From assembly GCF_003385515.1 (NCBI RefSeq), contig NZ_QNVT01000011.1, positions 62,001 to 126,000 of the forward strand: a stretch of 64,000 bases of DNA, given 5' to 3'. The position numbers and the translations under genes were made by a program. This DNA is from Chryseobacterium pennae. Its GTDB lineage: Bacteria; Bacteroidota; Bacteroidia; Flavobacteriales; Weeksellaceae. A model generated the notes under the pieces. The model was not told the DNA's origin. It worked only from the letters and a program-made list of their open reading frames with translations, and did no database searches. Positions 53,326-62,502 of the stretch are shown one piece after another (position 1 is the first letter of the stretch; each line of letters starts with the position of its first letter).

Positions 53326-56300
53326 TTACCAATTATTTCCTGACATGATCAGCACCTGGCTTTCTGTTCCGTATTTTATTTCATTAAGGAAGATTTCTTT
53401 TCCTTCATCCAATGGGATCATAGAGATTCCTCTACGTTCGTATTCTGATTCAAGGGTGGAAGAAACCATTCCGGCACCTTTCCAAGGGCCCCAATTGATG
53501 GAGATTACTTTTCCTTTTAATCTTTTATTCAGCGCATTAGCATAATCATCCAGTACACTGTTGGCAGCGGCATAATCTGTCTGGCCTTTGTTACCGTATA
53601 CCGATGCGATACTTGAGAATAATACCACAAACTGGCAGTCTGTACGAAGTTGTTCAGCCAATACACGAAGTGGTTTTACTTTGGTATCAAATACACGTCC
53701 GAATGAAGAAGTGGTCTTTTGTTTGAATAATTTATCTTCTAAAAGCCCTGCTCCATGGATCACCCCATCTAAACGGTTGTATTTTTCATAAATACCGCTG
53801 ATCAGGTTGCTTAATCCTTCTTCGTCACAAAGGTCTAATGACTGATAAATGATAGTGTTTCCAAGAGCTTCCATATCACGGATCGTGCGTAGGATCTGAT
53901 TATTTTTGAAAACTTTTGTGGTTTCTTTTTCAATTTCAGCAGGGGAAGTGAATTTTCCGGATTTAATCAGGAATGCTCTGATTTCTTCTTTCGTTTTCAT
54001 TCCTTCGAATTCTTTTGCAGAAGCCTCATTTCTTGGATCTGCTGATCTTCCTACTAAAATATAAGTACATGGATATGCCTGAGACATGTGTTTCACCAAT
54101 TCTGCAGTGATTCCTTGCGCTCCTCCCAATACCAGTACTACAGATTTCTGATCTAACTGAATGTGGGCTTCACTTAAGCTTGTTGACAATGGAGAAGGGA
54201 TAATATCTACCTTATGTCTTTTTTCGTTTTTATAAATTACTTCAACAGGTTTATCGTTGGTAAGGATTTCCTTTAAAGTAATTTCAGCGATCTGATCTAC
54301 TTCCTGAGGACTGCTCAAGCTGATTAATCTACAAGTTGTATGATCAAATTCTCTAGCTAAACTTTTGAAAAGTCCTGGGTAACCCTGGTGATGGCGTAAC
54401 ACACTTACATCATTGATTTCCTGAATATTAGCAGCTATGTCTGAAATTAAATACACCCATTTTGCTTTATCAAAATCAAGTTTTTTAATTAAATCAACAT
54501 GATCAATAATGCTTGGTTTATCCGTAGCTGAGAATAAGTCTAACATGATTAATCCATCAACATTGGAAAGATCTTTATCTGCATCTACCAATTCTACGAT
54601 AGCTCCATGTTTTTCCAATTCAGCTTTAATCGCTGAGGTTTGTTGGCTGTCATCCTGAGTGATGGCGAAACGTTTTCCTTGCAGAACCTCTGTATTTTGT
54701 ACTGAAGATGCATCTGTAGGAGTGATATCAAAACGAAGACGTGATAATACATTGTTTGTAGCTTCAGAAGTTACTTCTTGCTTTACTTCATTTTTTACTT
54801 CACTAGTATCACCGCTCATTTCACTGATCCAGCTAGCCAATCCACGAAGTGTTTTGATCGCTGCCAGTTTTTCCATTACATCATCAGCCTGTTCAAGGTT
54901 TTCACCAAAACCGATCTTGTTTTTAAGATCAGCAATGATTTCCATGCGCTTGATAGAATCGATACTAAGGTCTGCTTCTAAATCTAAATCTAGACCTAGC
55001 ATTTCTTTCGGATATCCGGTTTTTTCGCTTACGATATTCAGGATAGCATTTTGAAGGTCTTCTAATGATAAAGTCGCTTTTGCTTGTGGTGTTGAAGCTA
55101 CTTCAGCTGAAGTTCCGTTTGTTTCAGGAGCTGCTGGTGTTGCATCTGCTCCTGAGAATTCAGTAAGCCATGAAACTAATCCGCTCAGGGTTTTGATTCC
55201 TGCCAGTTGTTCCATCACCATATCTTCATTGGTATTGCCTTTAGCCAATGTTCCCAGTTCATTACGAAGCGTTCCGATGATTTCCACTCTTTTGATAGAG
55301 TCGATACTTAAATCAGCTTCAAGATCCATCTCCATTCCTAACATTTCCTGAGGATATCCTGTTTTATCACTTACAACCTGAAGTAATAAAGCTTTGATAT
55401 CTCTTGTTGGAGCAGCTTTTACAACAACGGCAGTAGCAGTAACTGCAACTGTTGTCGCTTGTTGAACCTGTTGTACAGGTATTGTACGTTCAGGAGCATG
55501 AGCCGGCGGTGGTGTATTATAAACAGGCATTGGGTTCACCTGAGGATTCTGTCCCATAAAGGAAAGCATCACATCACGTTGTGCCTGTATCATTAATTTC
55601 ATGCTGTTTAAATATTCCTGCAGCATACGTTCTGCCGTAGATAGGCCTTCCGGTGCAGGAGCTTGCGTATTATGAGTCGTAAAATTGTTCATAGGAATAG
55701 GGTTTATGATAGGGAGCGCACCATTAGCAGGCAGTGAGCCTGTTGTCGGATGTGCAGCTTGTCCGTTAACACGCCAGATGGCCGGGCTTTTCTTGTACAG
55801 TTCAGGCTGATTGATATCAACAAGCTGAACGAAGCGGCCATCGAAAAGTTTTTCAATATTGAAGTTGCGTCCGGTTCCTAAATACTGAGCTAACATGCAT
55901 AGTAGATGGGTGAATTTATTACGGCTGCTGTCTTCAACATATAAGGTTAACTGATCTTTTTCAATACATGATTTCGCCAATCCTGTAAGAACCTTTCCTG
56001 GTCCTACCTCGATGAAGATTCTTGCTCCATCGTTATACATCGCCTGCATCTGCTCCACGAATTTTACTGGCTGTACCAGGTGGTCAGTCAATCTTTCTTT
56101 GATGTCCGAAGGATTCGATGGATATACTTGTGCTGTTGTATTAGACCATACAGGAATCTGCATTTCTTCAAAAGGAACGTCTTTTAATACATCAGCATAT
56201 AAATCTTTTGATTTTGCCAATAATGGGCTGTGGAAAGCACACGCAACTTCCAGTTTTTTAGCAGAAATACCTTCCTGTTTAAGGACTTCCAATAACGTAT

Positions 56301-59300
56301 TGATTGCTGGTGTACTTCCTGCAATCACACATTGAGTAGGAGCATTGAAGTTAACAGGGTAACATCCTTCCACTTTGGCAATGATCGGCTGTAAGCGATC
56401 ATGAGTAGCGCTTGCAGCTAACATGGAACCCGGATCTCCGCCTTCTACTGAATTTAAAATAGATTGTGCTCTTTGAATACTTAAGTCAACCAGTTTATCT
56501 TCAGCAAATACTCCTGAGAAGCATAGGGCTGGCAATTCTCCGTAGCTATGACCAGCTAACATATCAGGAACAATTCCTAGTGATTCTAAGAATTTAGCCA
56601 ATGCAAGATCAACAATTCCTAAAAGCGGTTGTGCTAAACGGGTGTCTTTTATAGTTTCTTTCTGTTGTTTTAAATCCGCTTCATTGAATGTTGTTGAAGG
56701 GAAAACTACTTTTTCAAGCTCAGGATAGTTATCAATCACTTTACGCATAGCCGGGAATACTACGAACAGATCACGGGCCATATTGATTCTCTGGCTTCCT
56801 TGTCCAGGGAATGTGAACGCTACTTTACCTTCTTTTTTACTTACGGTGAAAGTATCTTTAGTCTCTATCCCCAGCAATACTAATTCAATTTTCATCATCA
56901 GGTCAACTGCAGTGTCCGCAACAATACTGAACTGAATTGGCTTTTCTGAAGTGATACTTAAACTGTACGCGATATCTTTTAATGGAATTTCATCATTGAT
57001 TTCCAATAATGTTTTGATTTGAGCTGACTGTCCTTTTGCTTCTTCATAAGTATCCCCGCGGAATACAAATAATTCTGAAGGCCATGACTGCATTGCAATA
57101 GAATCATCCTTCTTCGGATGGTTAGCAATTACTGTGTGGAAGTTTGTCCCTCCGAATCCAAAGGCACTGACTCCTGCATAACGGTTCTTTTCAGTCCATA
57201 ATCCTGTTTCAGCATGGAAAGAGAATGGGCTGGTTGCTGCATTATAATAGGCATTAGGCTGTTTAAGGTGAAGGGTAGGAGGTTTCACTCCATGGTAAAC
57301 TGCTAAAGAAGCTTTGATTAAACCTGCTAATCCTGCAGCACATTTGGTATGCCCGATTTGGGTCTTCACAGAACCTAAATGCGTCTGTCCCGGTAATGCC
57401 CCTGAACGACTGAATAAGTTGGTTAAAGCACTTAATTCTGTTTTATCTCCAACAACGGTTCCTGTACCGTGAGCTTCTACCAATCCTACAGAGGCAGCAC
57501 TGATTCCTGCCTGAGTATAGGCACGTTCTAAGGCTCTTACCTGACCAACTTTTCTTGGTGCAGTAAGACCTAACGCTTTACCGTCACTGGATCCGCCCAC
57601 TCCTTTGATTACAGAGTAAATACGGTCACCATCGTTGACAGCGTCTTCATATCTTTTTAAAACAAGGATAGCAATTCCTTCTCCGAGGGCGATCCCGTCT
57701 GCTTCACTGTCGAATGTTGCACATCTTCCTTTTCTGGAAAGAGCGTGAGTACTGGAGAACATCAGGTAATCGTTGATACCGTTGTGTAAGTCTGCACCTC
57801 CGGCAAGAACCATATCTGATTTACCCAGTGCAAGTTCCTGACAGGCTAAATCTAGAGCAGCCAAAGAAGAAGCACATGCTGCATCTACAGTAAAGTTTCT
57901 TCCTCCAAGATCCAGGCGATTCGTAATCCTACCTGCGATCACATTGGCCAAAATACCAGGGAAAGAATCCTCTGTGGTATGTGGGAATGCCTCTTTTACT
58001 TCTTCGTGAAGTTCTCCGAAGACTTGTTTATAAAAGCCTCTGAAACTATAGCTGTTAGCAAGATCGTTACCACCTTCGGCACCGATAATTACAGAGATGT
58101 TTTCTCTATTAATATGTTTTTCACCATATCCAGCGTCTTCCATCGCGCGTTTTGCTACCAATAACGTAAGCAATTGGGTAGGTTCAATAGCGGCAAGAGA
58201 TTGTGGCGGAATACCGAATGTAAGCGGATCAAAATCAATTTTCGGAATAAAACCACCCCATTTTGAATGGGATACATCGGATTCGTCTGAATCAGGTTTA
58301 TAGTAAAGATCTTTATTCCATCTTTCGTCCGGAACTTCAGTAACACTGTCTTTCCCTAAGATGATATTTCTCCAGAATTCATCCAGATTTTTAGCGCCAG
58401 GGAAAATACATTCCATTCCGACAATGGCAATGTCTAATGGTTTTTCGCTTGATGTTGGTTGTTCAGATAATTCAGCATTTTGAATATATTCGTAATTGCC
58501 AATACTTACGTTTTGGTGAAGTTCTTCCAGAGTAAGCACTTTGTTTTGCATCGTTGCAATCTGACCAATCATGTACATTCCAAGATCTAATTGATCATCT
58601 TTAGGAATGTTTACCAATTGATCTCCCTGGCGTTCTATTCCTTTTGCAGCAATTCTTAAACGGCCTACGTTGAGTTTTTCCAGTTTTTCCCAAACTTCTT
58701 TTTTATCTGTTCCGGCTGCTAAAAGTTTAGCTTTCTCGGTATTAAAGTGGTCAGCAAATGATGTATTTAAACAACGGGTTTCGTGTCCCGGAGCTGTTTC
58801 TAATAAGACAGTATCTTTAGCCTGCATTGCCTGTAACTGGAATTCTTCCTGAATGGCTCCGGTTTGTACGGCTTCCTGAGTATACAGGTAAGCAGTTCCC
58901 ATCAATACACCCACTTTTACCCCTCTGGCAGCTAATGGAGCAGCCATGATAGAAACGAATGCTGTTGAGAAATCATTATGGATTCCACCAGCAAAAAATA
59001 CAGTAATATTTTCCGGATGATCTTCTTTTAATATACGTTCAATTTGCTTTTCCCAAAGAACTGTGCTGGATAACGGACCTACGTGCCCACCACATTCACG
59101 GCCTTCGAAAATAAAACTCTTTGCTCCTTCTTTAAGGAAAATATCTAACAGGGCAGGAGATGGAACGTGAAGGAATGTTTTTATTCCTGCTTTTTCAAAT
59201 ACTTTGGCCTGTGTCGGTCTTCCGCCTGCGATCAGGACCACTGGTGGCTGGGCTTCAAGGATATAAGAGGTTTGTTCGTCTCTTAATTCCTGAGGGGCAA

Positions 59301-60369
59301 ATCCTAAAATACCTACACCCCAGGTTTTGTTACCTGCCAGTTCTTTAGTTTCCATAACCAAAGACTTGGCTGAGCTTCCTTTCAGTAATGATAAGGCAAC
59401 AAATGGCAAAGCTCCTGCTTCTGCAACAGCATTGGCAAATCCGGGAACATCACTTACACGGGTCATTGGTCCCTGTGCAATGGGATATGTTAATCCAAGA
59501 TCCTGTGCTAACGGGTTGTTCTGATCAATAACCTGAAGAGCTTTAGCTTGTTTCAGGTGACCATACATAGCCTCTTTTAAACCAAATGCAAGTTTTTTCA
59601 GTGTTCTGAACTCTTCATAAAGATCAGTTGCAAGGGAAATATCCTGTCCCATTGGGATGTAGCTCTTGCTGATATCAAGATCTTTAAAATGCTGTTTAAG
59701 GTCTTCAGCTGTAATATTGTCCGGTAATGAAGGTGAGTTGGGTCTTACCAATACACGGTGATTGGCAATGATCTTAGTCTCAGTTCCGTTAAGTTTTGAA
59801 CACAATTCTTTTATGTCCTTTGGAACAGAACTTTCAGGGAATAAAGCCAGTTGGCTATCAAGTACAATTCCTGTGGCACCCAAAGCTTTCACGGCTGCGG
59901 CAGTATGGAGTCCTATTCCCCCCTGTACCCACACCGGAATGCTTTTGATTTCATTAATAATACGCTGGAACAATACAAATGTAGATTCGTAGCCGATTTG
60001 ACCTCCGGCTTCATTTCCTTTGATGATGATTCCTTTGGCTCCTGATTGTTCAGCTTGTTTAGCTTCTTCTAAGCTGGTTACCTGATAGATAATATCCAGT
60101 TCCGGATTTTGAGTAACCTTCATTCCGAATGGTAAGATCGCAAATCTTACATTTTCAGGAAGCTGAAGATCTGAAAATTTTTCATTAGAAACATAAATAC
60201 CATAAGAGGGTAGGGTTGTTTCTTCCAGTTGACTAAGTGCTGCCTGGGCGGTCGTTAACTCTTGGCCTAAGCTGAGGACAGGAAATACACCCGCCTGATG
60301 CAATTTAGGCATAAGGTTGACGTCTGGCTTTTCAAAAGGCGTTAGTCCAATAATGGTTAGGTTTTTCAT
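53326..60369 (-). CDS. PUFA-synthase-like polyketide synthase: reductase-like barrels-KS-AT-ACP-ACP-KR
   Basis: The 2347-residue protein opens with about 600 residues of flavin-dependent TIM-barrel sequence in two parts. One is about 1-215 (GNEAGGQIGYES, WVQGGIGLHTAAAVKALGA); the other is about 285-600 (YPIAQGPMTRVSDVPGFA, GRECGGHVGPLS), resembling PfaD/nitronate-monooxygenase-type enoyl reductases. A ketosynthase follows (about 643-1090; Cys832 in DAACASSLAALD, VEAHGTGTVVGD), then an acyltransferase (FPGQGSQRINMA; AGHSYGELPAL with Ser1275). A Pro/Gln-rich linker leads to two carrier domains (LSIDSIKRVEI Ser1691; LSIDSIKRMEI Ser1805) and a ketoreductase (VLVLGGAQGITAELV near 2082; Tyr2266 in DYAAANSVLDDYAN). 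Tandem LxIDSIKR carriers and the KS-AT-ACP-KR order are hallmarks of PfaA/heterocyst-glycolipid-type synthases. It is the first gene of the operon. Confidence 0.92.
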   Translation of the reverse strand: MKNLTIIGLTPFEKPDVNLMPKLHQAGVFPVLSLGQELTTAQAALSQLEETTLPSYGIYVSNEKFSDLQLPENVRFAILPFGMKVTQNPELDIIYQVTSLEEAKQAEQSGAKGIIIKGNEAGGQIGYESTFVLFQRIINEIKSIPVWVQGGIGLHTAAAVKALGATGIVLDSQLALFPESSVPKDIKELCSKLNGTETKIIANHRVLVRPNSPSLPDNITAEDLKQHFKDLDISKSYIPMGQDISLATDLYEEFRTLKKLAFGLKEAMYGHLKQAKALQVIDQNNPLAQDLGLTYPIAQGPMTRVSDVPGFANAVAEAGALPFVALSLLKGSSAKSLVMETKELAGNKTWGVGILGFAPQELRDEQTSYILEAQPPVVLIAGGRPTQAKVFEKAGIKTFLHVPSPALLDIFLKEGAKSFIFEGRECGGHVGPLSSTVLWEKQIERILKEDHPENITVFFAGGIHNDFSTAFVSIMAAPLAARGVKVGVLMGTAYLYTQEAVQTGAIQEEFQLQAMQAKDTVLLETAPGHETRCLNTSFADHFNTEKAKLLAAGTDKKEVWEKLEKLNVGRLRIAAKGIERQGDQLVNIPKDDQLDLGMYMIGQIATMQNKVLTLEELHQNVSIGNYEYIQNAELSEQPTSSEKPLDIAIVGMECIFPGAKNLDEFWRNIILGKDSVTEVPDERWNKDLYYKPDSDESDVSHSKWGGFIPKIDFDPLTFGIPPQSLAAIEPTQLLTLLVAKRAMEDAGYGEKHINRENISVIIGAEGGNDLANSYSFRGFYKQVFGELHEEVKEAFPHTTEDSFPGILANVIAGRITNRLDLGGRNFTVDAACASSLAALDLACQELALGKSDMVLAGGADLHNGINDYLMFSSTHALSRKGRCATFDSEADGIALGEGIAILVLKRYEDAVNDGDRIYSVIKGVGGSSDGKALGLTAPRKVGQVRALERAYTQAGISAASVGLVEAHGTGTVVGDKTELSALTNLFSRSGALPGQTHLGSVKTQIGHTKCAAGLAGLIKASLAVYHGVKPPTLHLKQPNAYYNAATSPFSFHAETGLWTEKNRYAGVSAFGFGGTNFHTVIANHPKKDDSIAMQSWPSELFVFRGDTYEEAKGQSAQIKTLLEINDEIPLKDIAYSLSITSEKPIQFSIVADTAVDLMMKIELVLLGIETKDTFTVSKKEGKVAFTFPGQGSQRINMARDLFVVFPAMRKVIDNYPELEKVVFPSTTFNEADLKQQKETIKDTRLAQPLLGIVDLALAKFLESLGIVPDMLAGHSYGELPALCFSGVFAEDKLVDLSIQRAQSILNSVEGGDPGSMLAASATHDRLQPIIAKVEGCYPVNFNAPTQCVIAGSTPAINTLLEVLKQEGISAKKLEVACAFHSPLLAKSKDLYADVLKDVPFEEMQIPVWSNTTAQVYPSNPSDIKERLTDHLVQPVKFVEQMQAMYNDGARIFIEVGPGKVLTGLAKSCIEKDQLTLYVEDSSRNKFTHLLCMLAQYLGTGRNFNIEKLFDGRFVQLVDINQPELYKKSPAIWRVNGQAAHPTTGSLPANGALPIINPIPMNNFTTHNTQAPAPEGLSTAERMLQEYLNSMKLMIQAQRDVMLSFMGQNPQVNPMPVYNTPPPAHAPERTIPVQQVQQATTVAVTATAVVVKAAPTRDIKALLLQVVSDKTGYPQEMLGMEMDLEADLSIDSIKRVEIIGTLRNELGTLAKGNTNEDMVMEQLAGIKTLSGLVSWLTEFSGADATPAAPETNGTSAEVASTPQAKATLSLEDLQNAILNIVSEKTGYPKEMLGLDLDLEADLSIDSIKRMEIIADLKNKIGFGENLEQADDVMEKLAAIKTLRGLASWISEMSGDTSEVKNEVKQEVTSEATNNVLSRLRFDITPTDASSVQNTEVLQGKRFAITQDDSQQTSAIKAELEKHGAIVELVDADKDLSNVDGLIMLDLFSATDKPSIIDHVDLIKKLDFDKAKWVYLISDIAANIQEINDVSVLRHHQGYPGLFKSLAREFDHTTCRLISLSSPQEVDQIAEITLKEILTNDKPVEVIYKNEKRHKVDIIPSPLSTSLSEAHIQLDQKSVVLVLGGAQGITAELVKHMSQAYPCTYILVGRSADPRNEASAKEFEGMKTKEEIRAFLIKSGKFTSPAEIEKETTKVFKNNQILRTIRDMEALGNTIIYQSLDLCDEEGLSNLISGIYEKYNRLDGVIHGAGLLEDKLFKQKTTSSFGRVFDTKVKPLRVLAEQLRTDCQFVVLFSSIASVYGNKGQTDYAAANSVLDDYANALNKRLKGKVISINWGPWKGAGMVSSTLESEYERRGISMIPLDEGKEIFLNEIKYGTESQVLIMSGNNW

Positions 60370-60431
60370 GGCGTGATATGTTAGTAAGGATTTTGTGATA
60401 ATGCATAAGTCTTTGAGGCAAAGAGAGATGC

Positions 60432-60593
60432 TTATGACAAAATCATAAAATTGGTTTTTATTATATTTTTAAAAGTATGGCTTGTTTGTTGGAAATAATT
60501 CAACAAATTATAGCTGTCCCTAAGGTAATTAGAGTAAAGGTAGGTGTCCGGCTTTTCAAAAGGCGTTAGCCTAAAAATGGTCAAGTTTTTCAT
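60432..60593 (-). pseudogene. Truncated duplicate of synthase 5' end (53-codon ORF)
   Basis: ATG at 60593 opens a frame reading MKNLTIFRLTPFEKPDTYLY. Residues 1-16 match the synthase start MKNLTIIGLTPFEKPD except for two changes, after which similarity stops. The frame ends at TAA 60434-60432, 63 bp before the real synthase start. The DNA match covers about 54 bases (60540-60593 versus 60316-60369). It is a partial duplication, and could act as an upstream leader peptide. Confidence 0.72.
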
Positions 60594-60867
60594 TGCACTT
60601 AGTATTAAAATAATAATATGCGATTTTGTATTAAAACATCAATCTAATGGTTGTATAGACTGATTGTTTGTAATACATGAATAAAAATAATAAATTTATG
60701 ATATGTTTTTAATCATAAATAGAATTCGATAATAATTTTTTAACAAACAAATGTTAATTGTTCAAATGTTATAAAAGTATATGGTTTATTTTCTTATTCG
60801 TTATAAACAAGCCGGCACAATCTGTGTAACTATAAAAATAAATAATTATAGTTAAAGAAATGTTAAG

Positions 60868-60900
60868 CAAATATAGAAATAAAAAATAAAATATTTCAAA
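60868..60900 (-). promoter_or_regulatory. Candidate promoter of the polyketide operon
   Basis: On the leftward strand, TTTG (60900-60897) and TATATTTG (60875-60868) are separated by 21 bases. Both match the Bacteroidota -33/-7 consensus exactly with normal spacing. Transcription would start near 60861 and run through the duplicated start ORF into the synthase operon. Confidence 0.6.
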
Positions 60901-61139
60901 AAGAAGAGATTTGTTTTTGTTATATTACAAAAAGATAACATGCGGATTTTACGATAAAATCTACAAAAAGTAAATTTGAAAATATCGCAAAAATATTAGT
61001 TAGTGTTGCATGGGGTTGAATTGGAATACTATATGAGGTAAAGTGAAGAATGTATTTTGTGAATTATTTAACGTATAAGATTAAGGAAATGATAATTTTA
61101 ATCATTATAGATTTTTTTTATCAAGTTCATTTAAAAATA

Positions 61140-61169
61140 AAAGAGGACTGCAATTAATGAGTCCTCTTT
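61140..61169 (-). terminator. Terminator after glutaminase gene
   Basis: AAAGAGGACT (61140-61149) and AGTCCTCTTT (61160-61169) form a perfect 10-bp stem. Leftward it is followed by a T-rich run. It lies about 170 bp after the glutaminase stop. Confidence 0.7.
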
Positions 61170-61341
61170 GTATATTTTAATGACGATTTGATTATTCTGT
61201 AATAAATATTCCTGTTCTTTAATGTTTTTGATTTATTTACATGAATTAATTATAGGTTTTGATTTGTTAAGATAATGTTTAATTATAGTAACAGATTGTT
61301 TACTTTCAATTTTTATATAATCAAAAATAATCTTTATCGTC

Positions 61342-62355
61342 TTAGAATATGCTCAAATTGTATTGCTTGGCCAGGTCTAAAATGATATGATATCCTGCCA
61401 TTGAATTTCCATGTTGATCCAAAGCAGGGCTGAATACGCCAATTCCCATTTTTCCGGGAACACTTACGGTAATTCCGCCACCTACTCCTGATTTGCTTGG
61501 TAAGCCTACCATTCGGGAGTATTCTCCACTGAATTCATACATTCCGGCAGTCAGCATTTGAGATTCTATCAGTTGGGCAACATCAGCATTTTTATATTGG
61601 GTGTCACCATCGAAACGCACACATTGATTGGCAAAGAAATATCCGATTTTGGCTAAGTCTTCAGCGGTAACTTCAATAGAGCACTGCTTGAAATAATTAT
61701 CCAGCTGATCTTCGTTTCCTGAAATCAGTCCGCTGTTTTTCATGATATAGAACATGCCACGGTTACGGTGTCCGGTGGATTTTTCGGATTCATAGACGGA
61801 TTTGCTGTAATCAATCGTCGTGTTTTTCGTGATGTACCGAACCATATCCAACACTTTAAGGAATGGTTTCTCCCCATCACCGGAAATTAAAGAGGTGGTA
61901 AGGATTGCTCCCGCATTCATCATCGGATTAAGCGGTTTACCCGTTGTTTCCAGGTTAGAAAAGTGATTGAATGGTCTGTCTGATCCGAAATATCCCATTT
62001 TATCGAAGACATTGGCTTCTCCTCTTTCCTTTACGGCAACCATTAAAGCAATGATTTTGGAAATGCTCTGCATAGTGAATTTCTTTTGAACGTCTCCTGT
62101 GCTGAATACCTTACCGGTTTTATCCACTACAGAAAAGGCGATAGCTTTAGCGTCCATTTTACCCAGTTCAGGAATATAATCCGCTACTTTACCCTGTGTA
62201 TAATAATTTCTGTTTTTCTCCAGTATGCTGCTTAAAGTTTTTTCTGAAATCGTTGAAAGATCTGCTGTTTTCTGAGCATACATCACTGTATTTAAGGATA
62301 AAAAACCTGCGATAAGAATTCCTTTAGCGGAAAATAAAAAGCTTTTTTTTTTCAT
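61342..62355 (-). CDS. glsA: Glutaminase A, with export signal
   Basis: The 337-residue protein from ATG 62355 belongs to the serine-dependent beta-lactamase-like glutaminase family, which converts glutamine to glutamate and ammonia. Conserved motifs are FTMQSISKIIALM (SxxK nucleophile region), NPMMNAGAILTTSLI, SVYESEKSTGHRNRGM, and SGVGGGITVSVPGKMGIGVFSP near the C-terminus. Unlike cytosolic GlsA, it begins MKKKSFLFSAKGILIAGFLSLNTVMYAQ-like text, a signal peptide with cleavage near YAQ, suggesting a periplasmic enzyme. The frame is open to 62418, but that start adds an unlikely hydrophobic extension. A hairpin terminator follows the gene. Confidence 0.92.
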   Translation of the reverse strand: MKKKSFLFSAKGILIAGFLSLNTVMYAQKTADLSTISEKTLSSILEKNRNYYTQGKVADYIPELGKMDAKAIAFSVVDKTGKVFSTGDVQKKFTMQSISKIIALMVAVKERGEANVFDKMGYFGSDRPFNHFSNLETTGKPLNPMMNAGAILTTSLISGDGEKPFLKVLDMVRYITKNTTIDYSKSVYESEKSTGHRNRGMFYIMKNSGLISGNEDQLDNYFKQCSIEVTAEDLAKIGYFFANQCVRFDGDTQYKNADVAQLIESQMLTAGMYEFSGEYSRMVGLPSKSGVGGGITVSVPGKMGIGVFSPALDQHGNSMAGYHIILDLAKQYNLSIF

Positions 62356-62502
62356 GTAGAATATTTTCGAATAAAAGTTTAAGATAAGCCTCGAAAAAAC
62401 AAAGATAATATATTTCATTTTTTATGCAAGGTTTAGGGAGAGCTGCAATGATGGAGAAGGGAATGGTATGTTTTTGATTATGATCTTGGAGAAGTAAGGT
62501 TT

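Larger units (their letters stand above)
60370..61341. other. Long AT-rich leader and intergenic region before the synthase operon
   Basis: About 970 bp contain no full-length gene. Features are a truncated copy of the synthase gene start (60432-60593), a well-formed leftward promoter (60868-60900) and the glutaminase terminator (61140-61169). The rest is very AT-rich. If the promoter is the operon promoter, the transcript carries an untranslated leader of nearly 500 bases. Confidence 0.55.

Noticed and set aside
49122..60045. Numerous rightward ORFs of 60-130 codons within the synthase genes
   Set aside because: They are antisense shadows of the two long coding frames, with no promoter, no start context and no recognisable protein sequence.
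42522..60369. Flexirubin/aryl-polyene pigment cluster
   Set aside because: Flexirubin clusters contain dialkylresorcinol genes (DarA/DarB) and a tyrosine ammonia-lyase and use discrete ketosynthases. None is here; the large multidomain synthases and glycosyltransferase point elsewhere.
42522..60369. Nonribosomal peptide siderophore cluster because of condensation-like domains
   Set aside because: No adenylation domains exist, and the condensation-like proteins are free-standing PapA-type enzymes.
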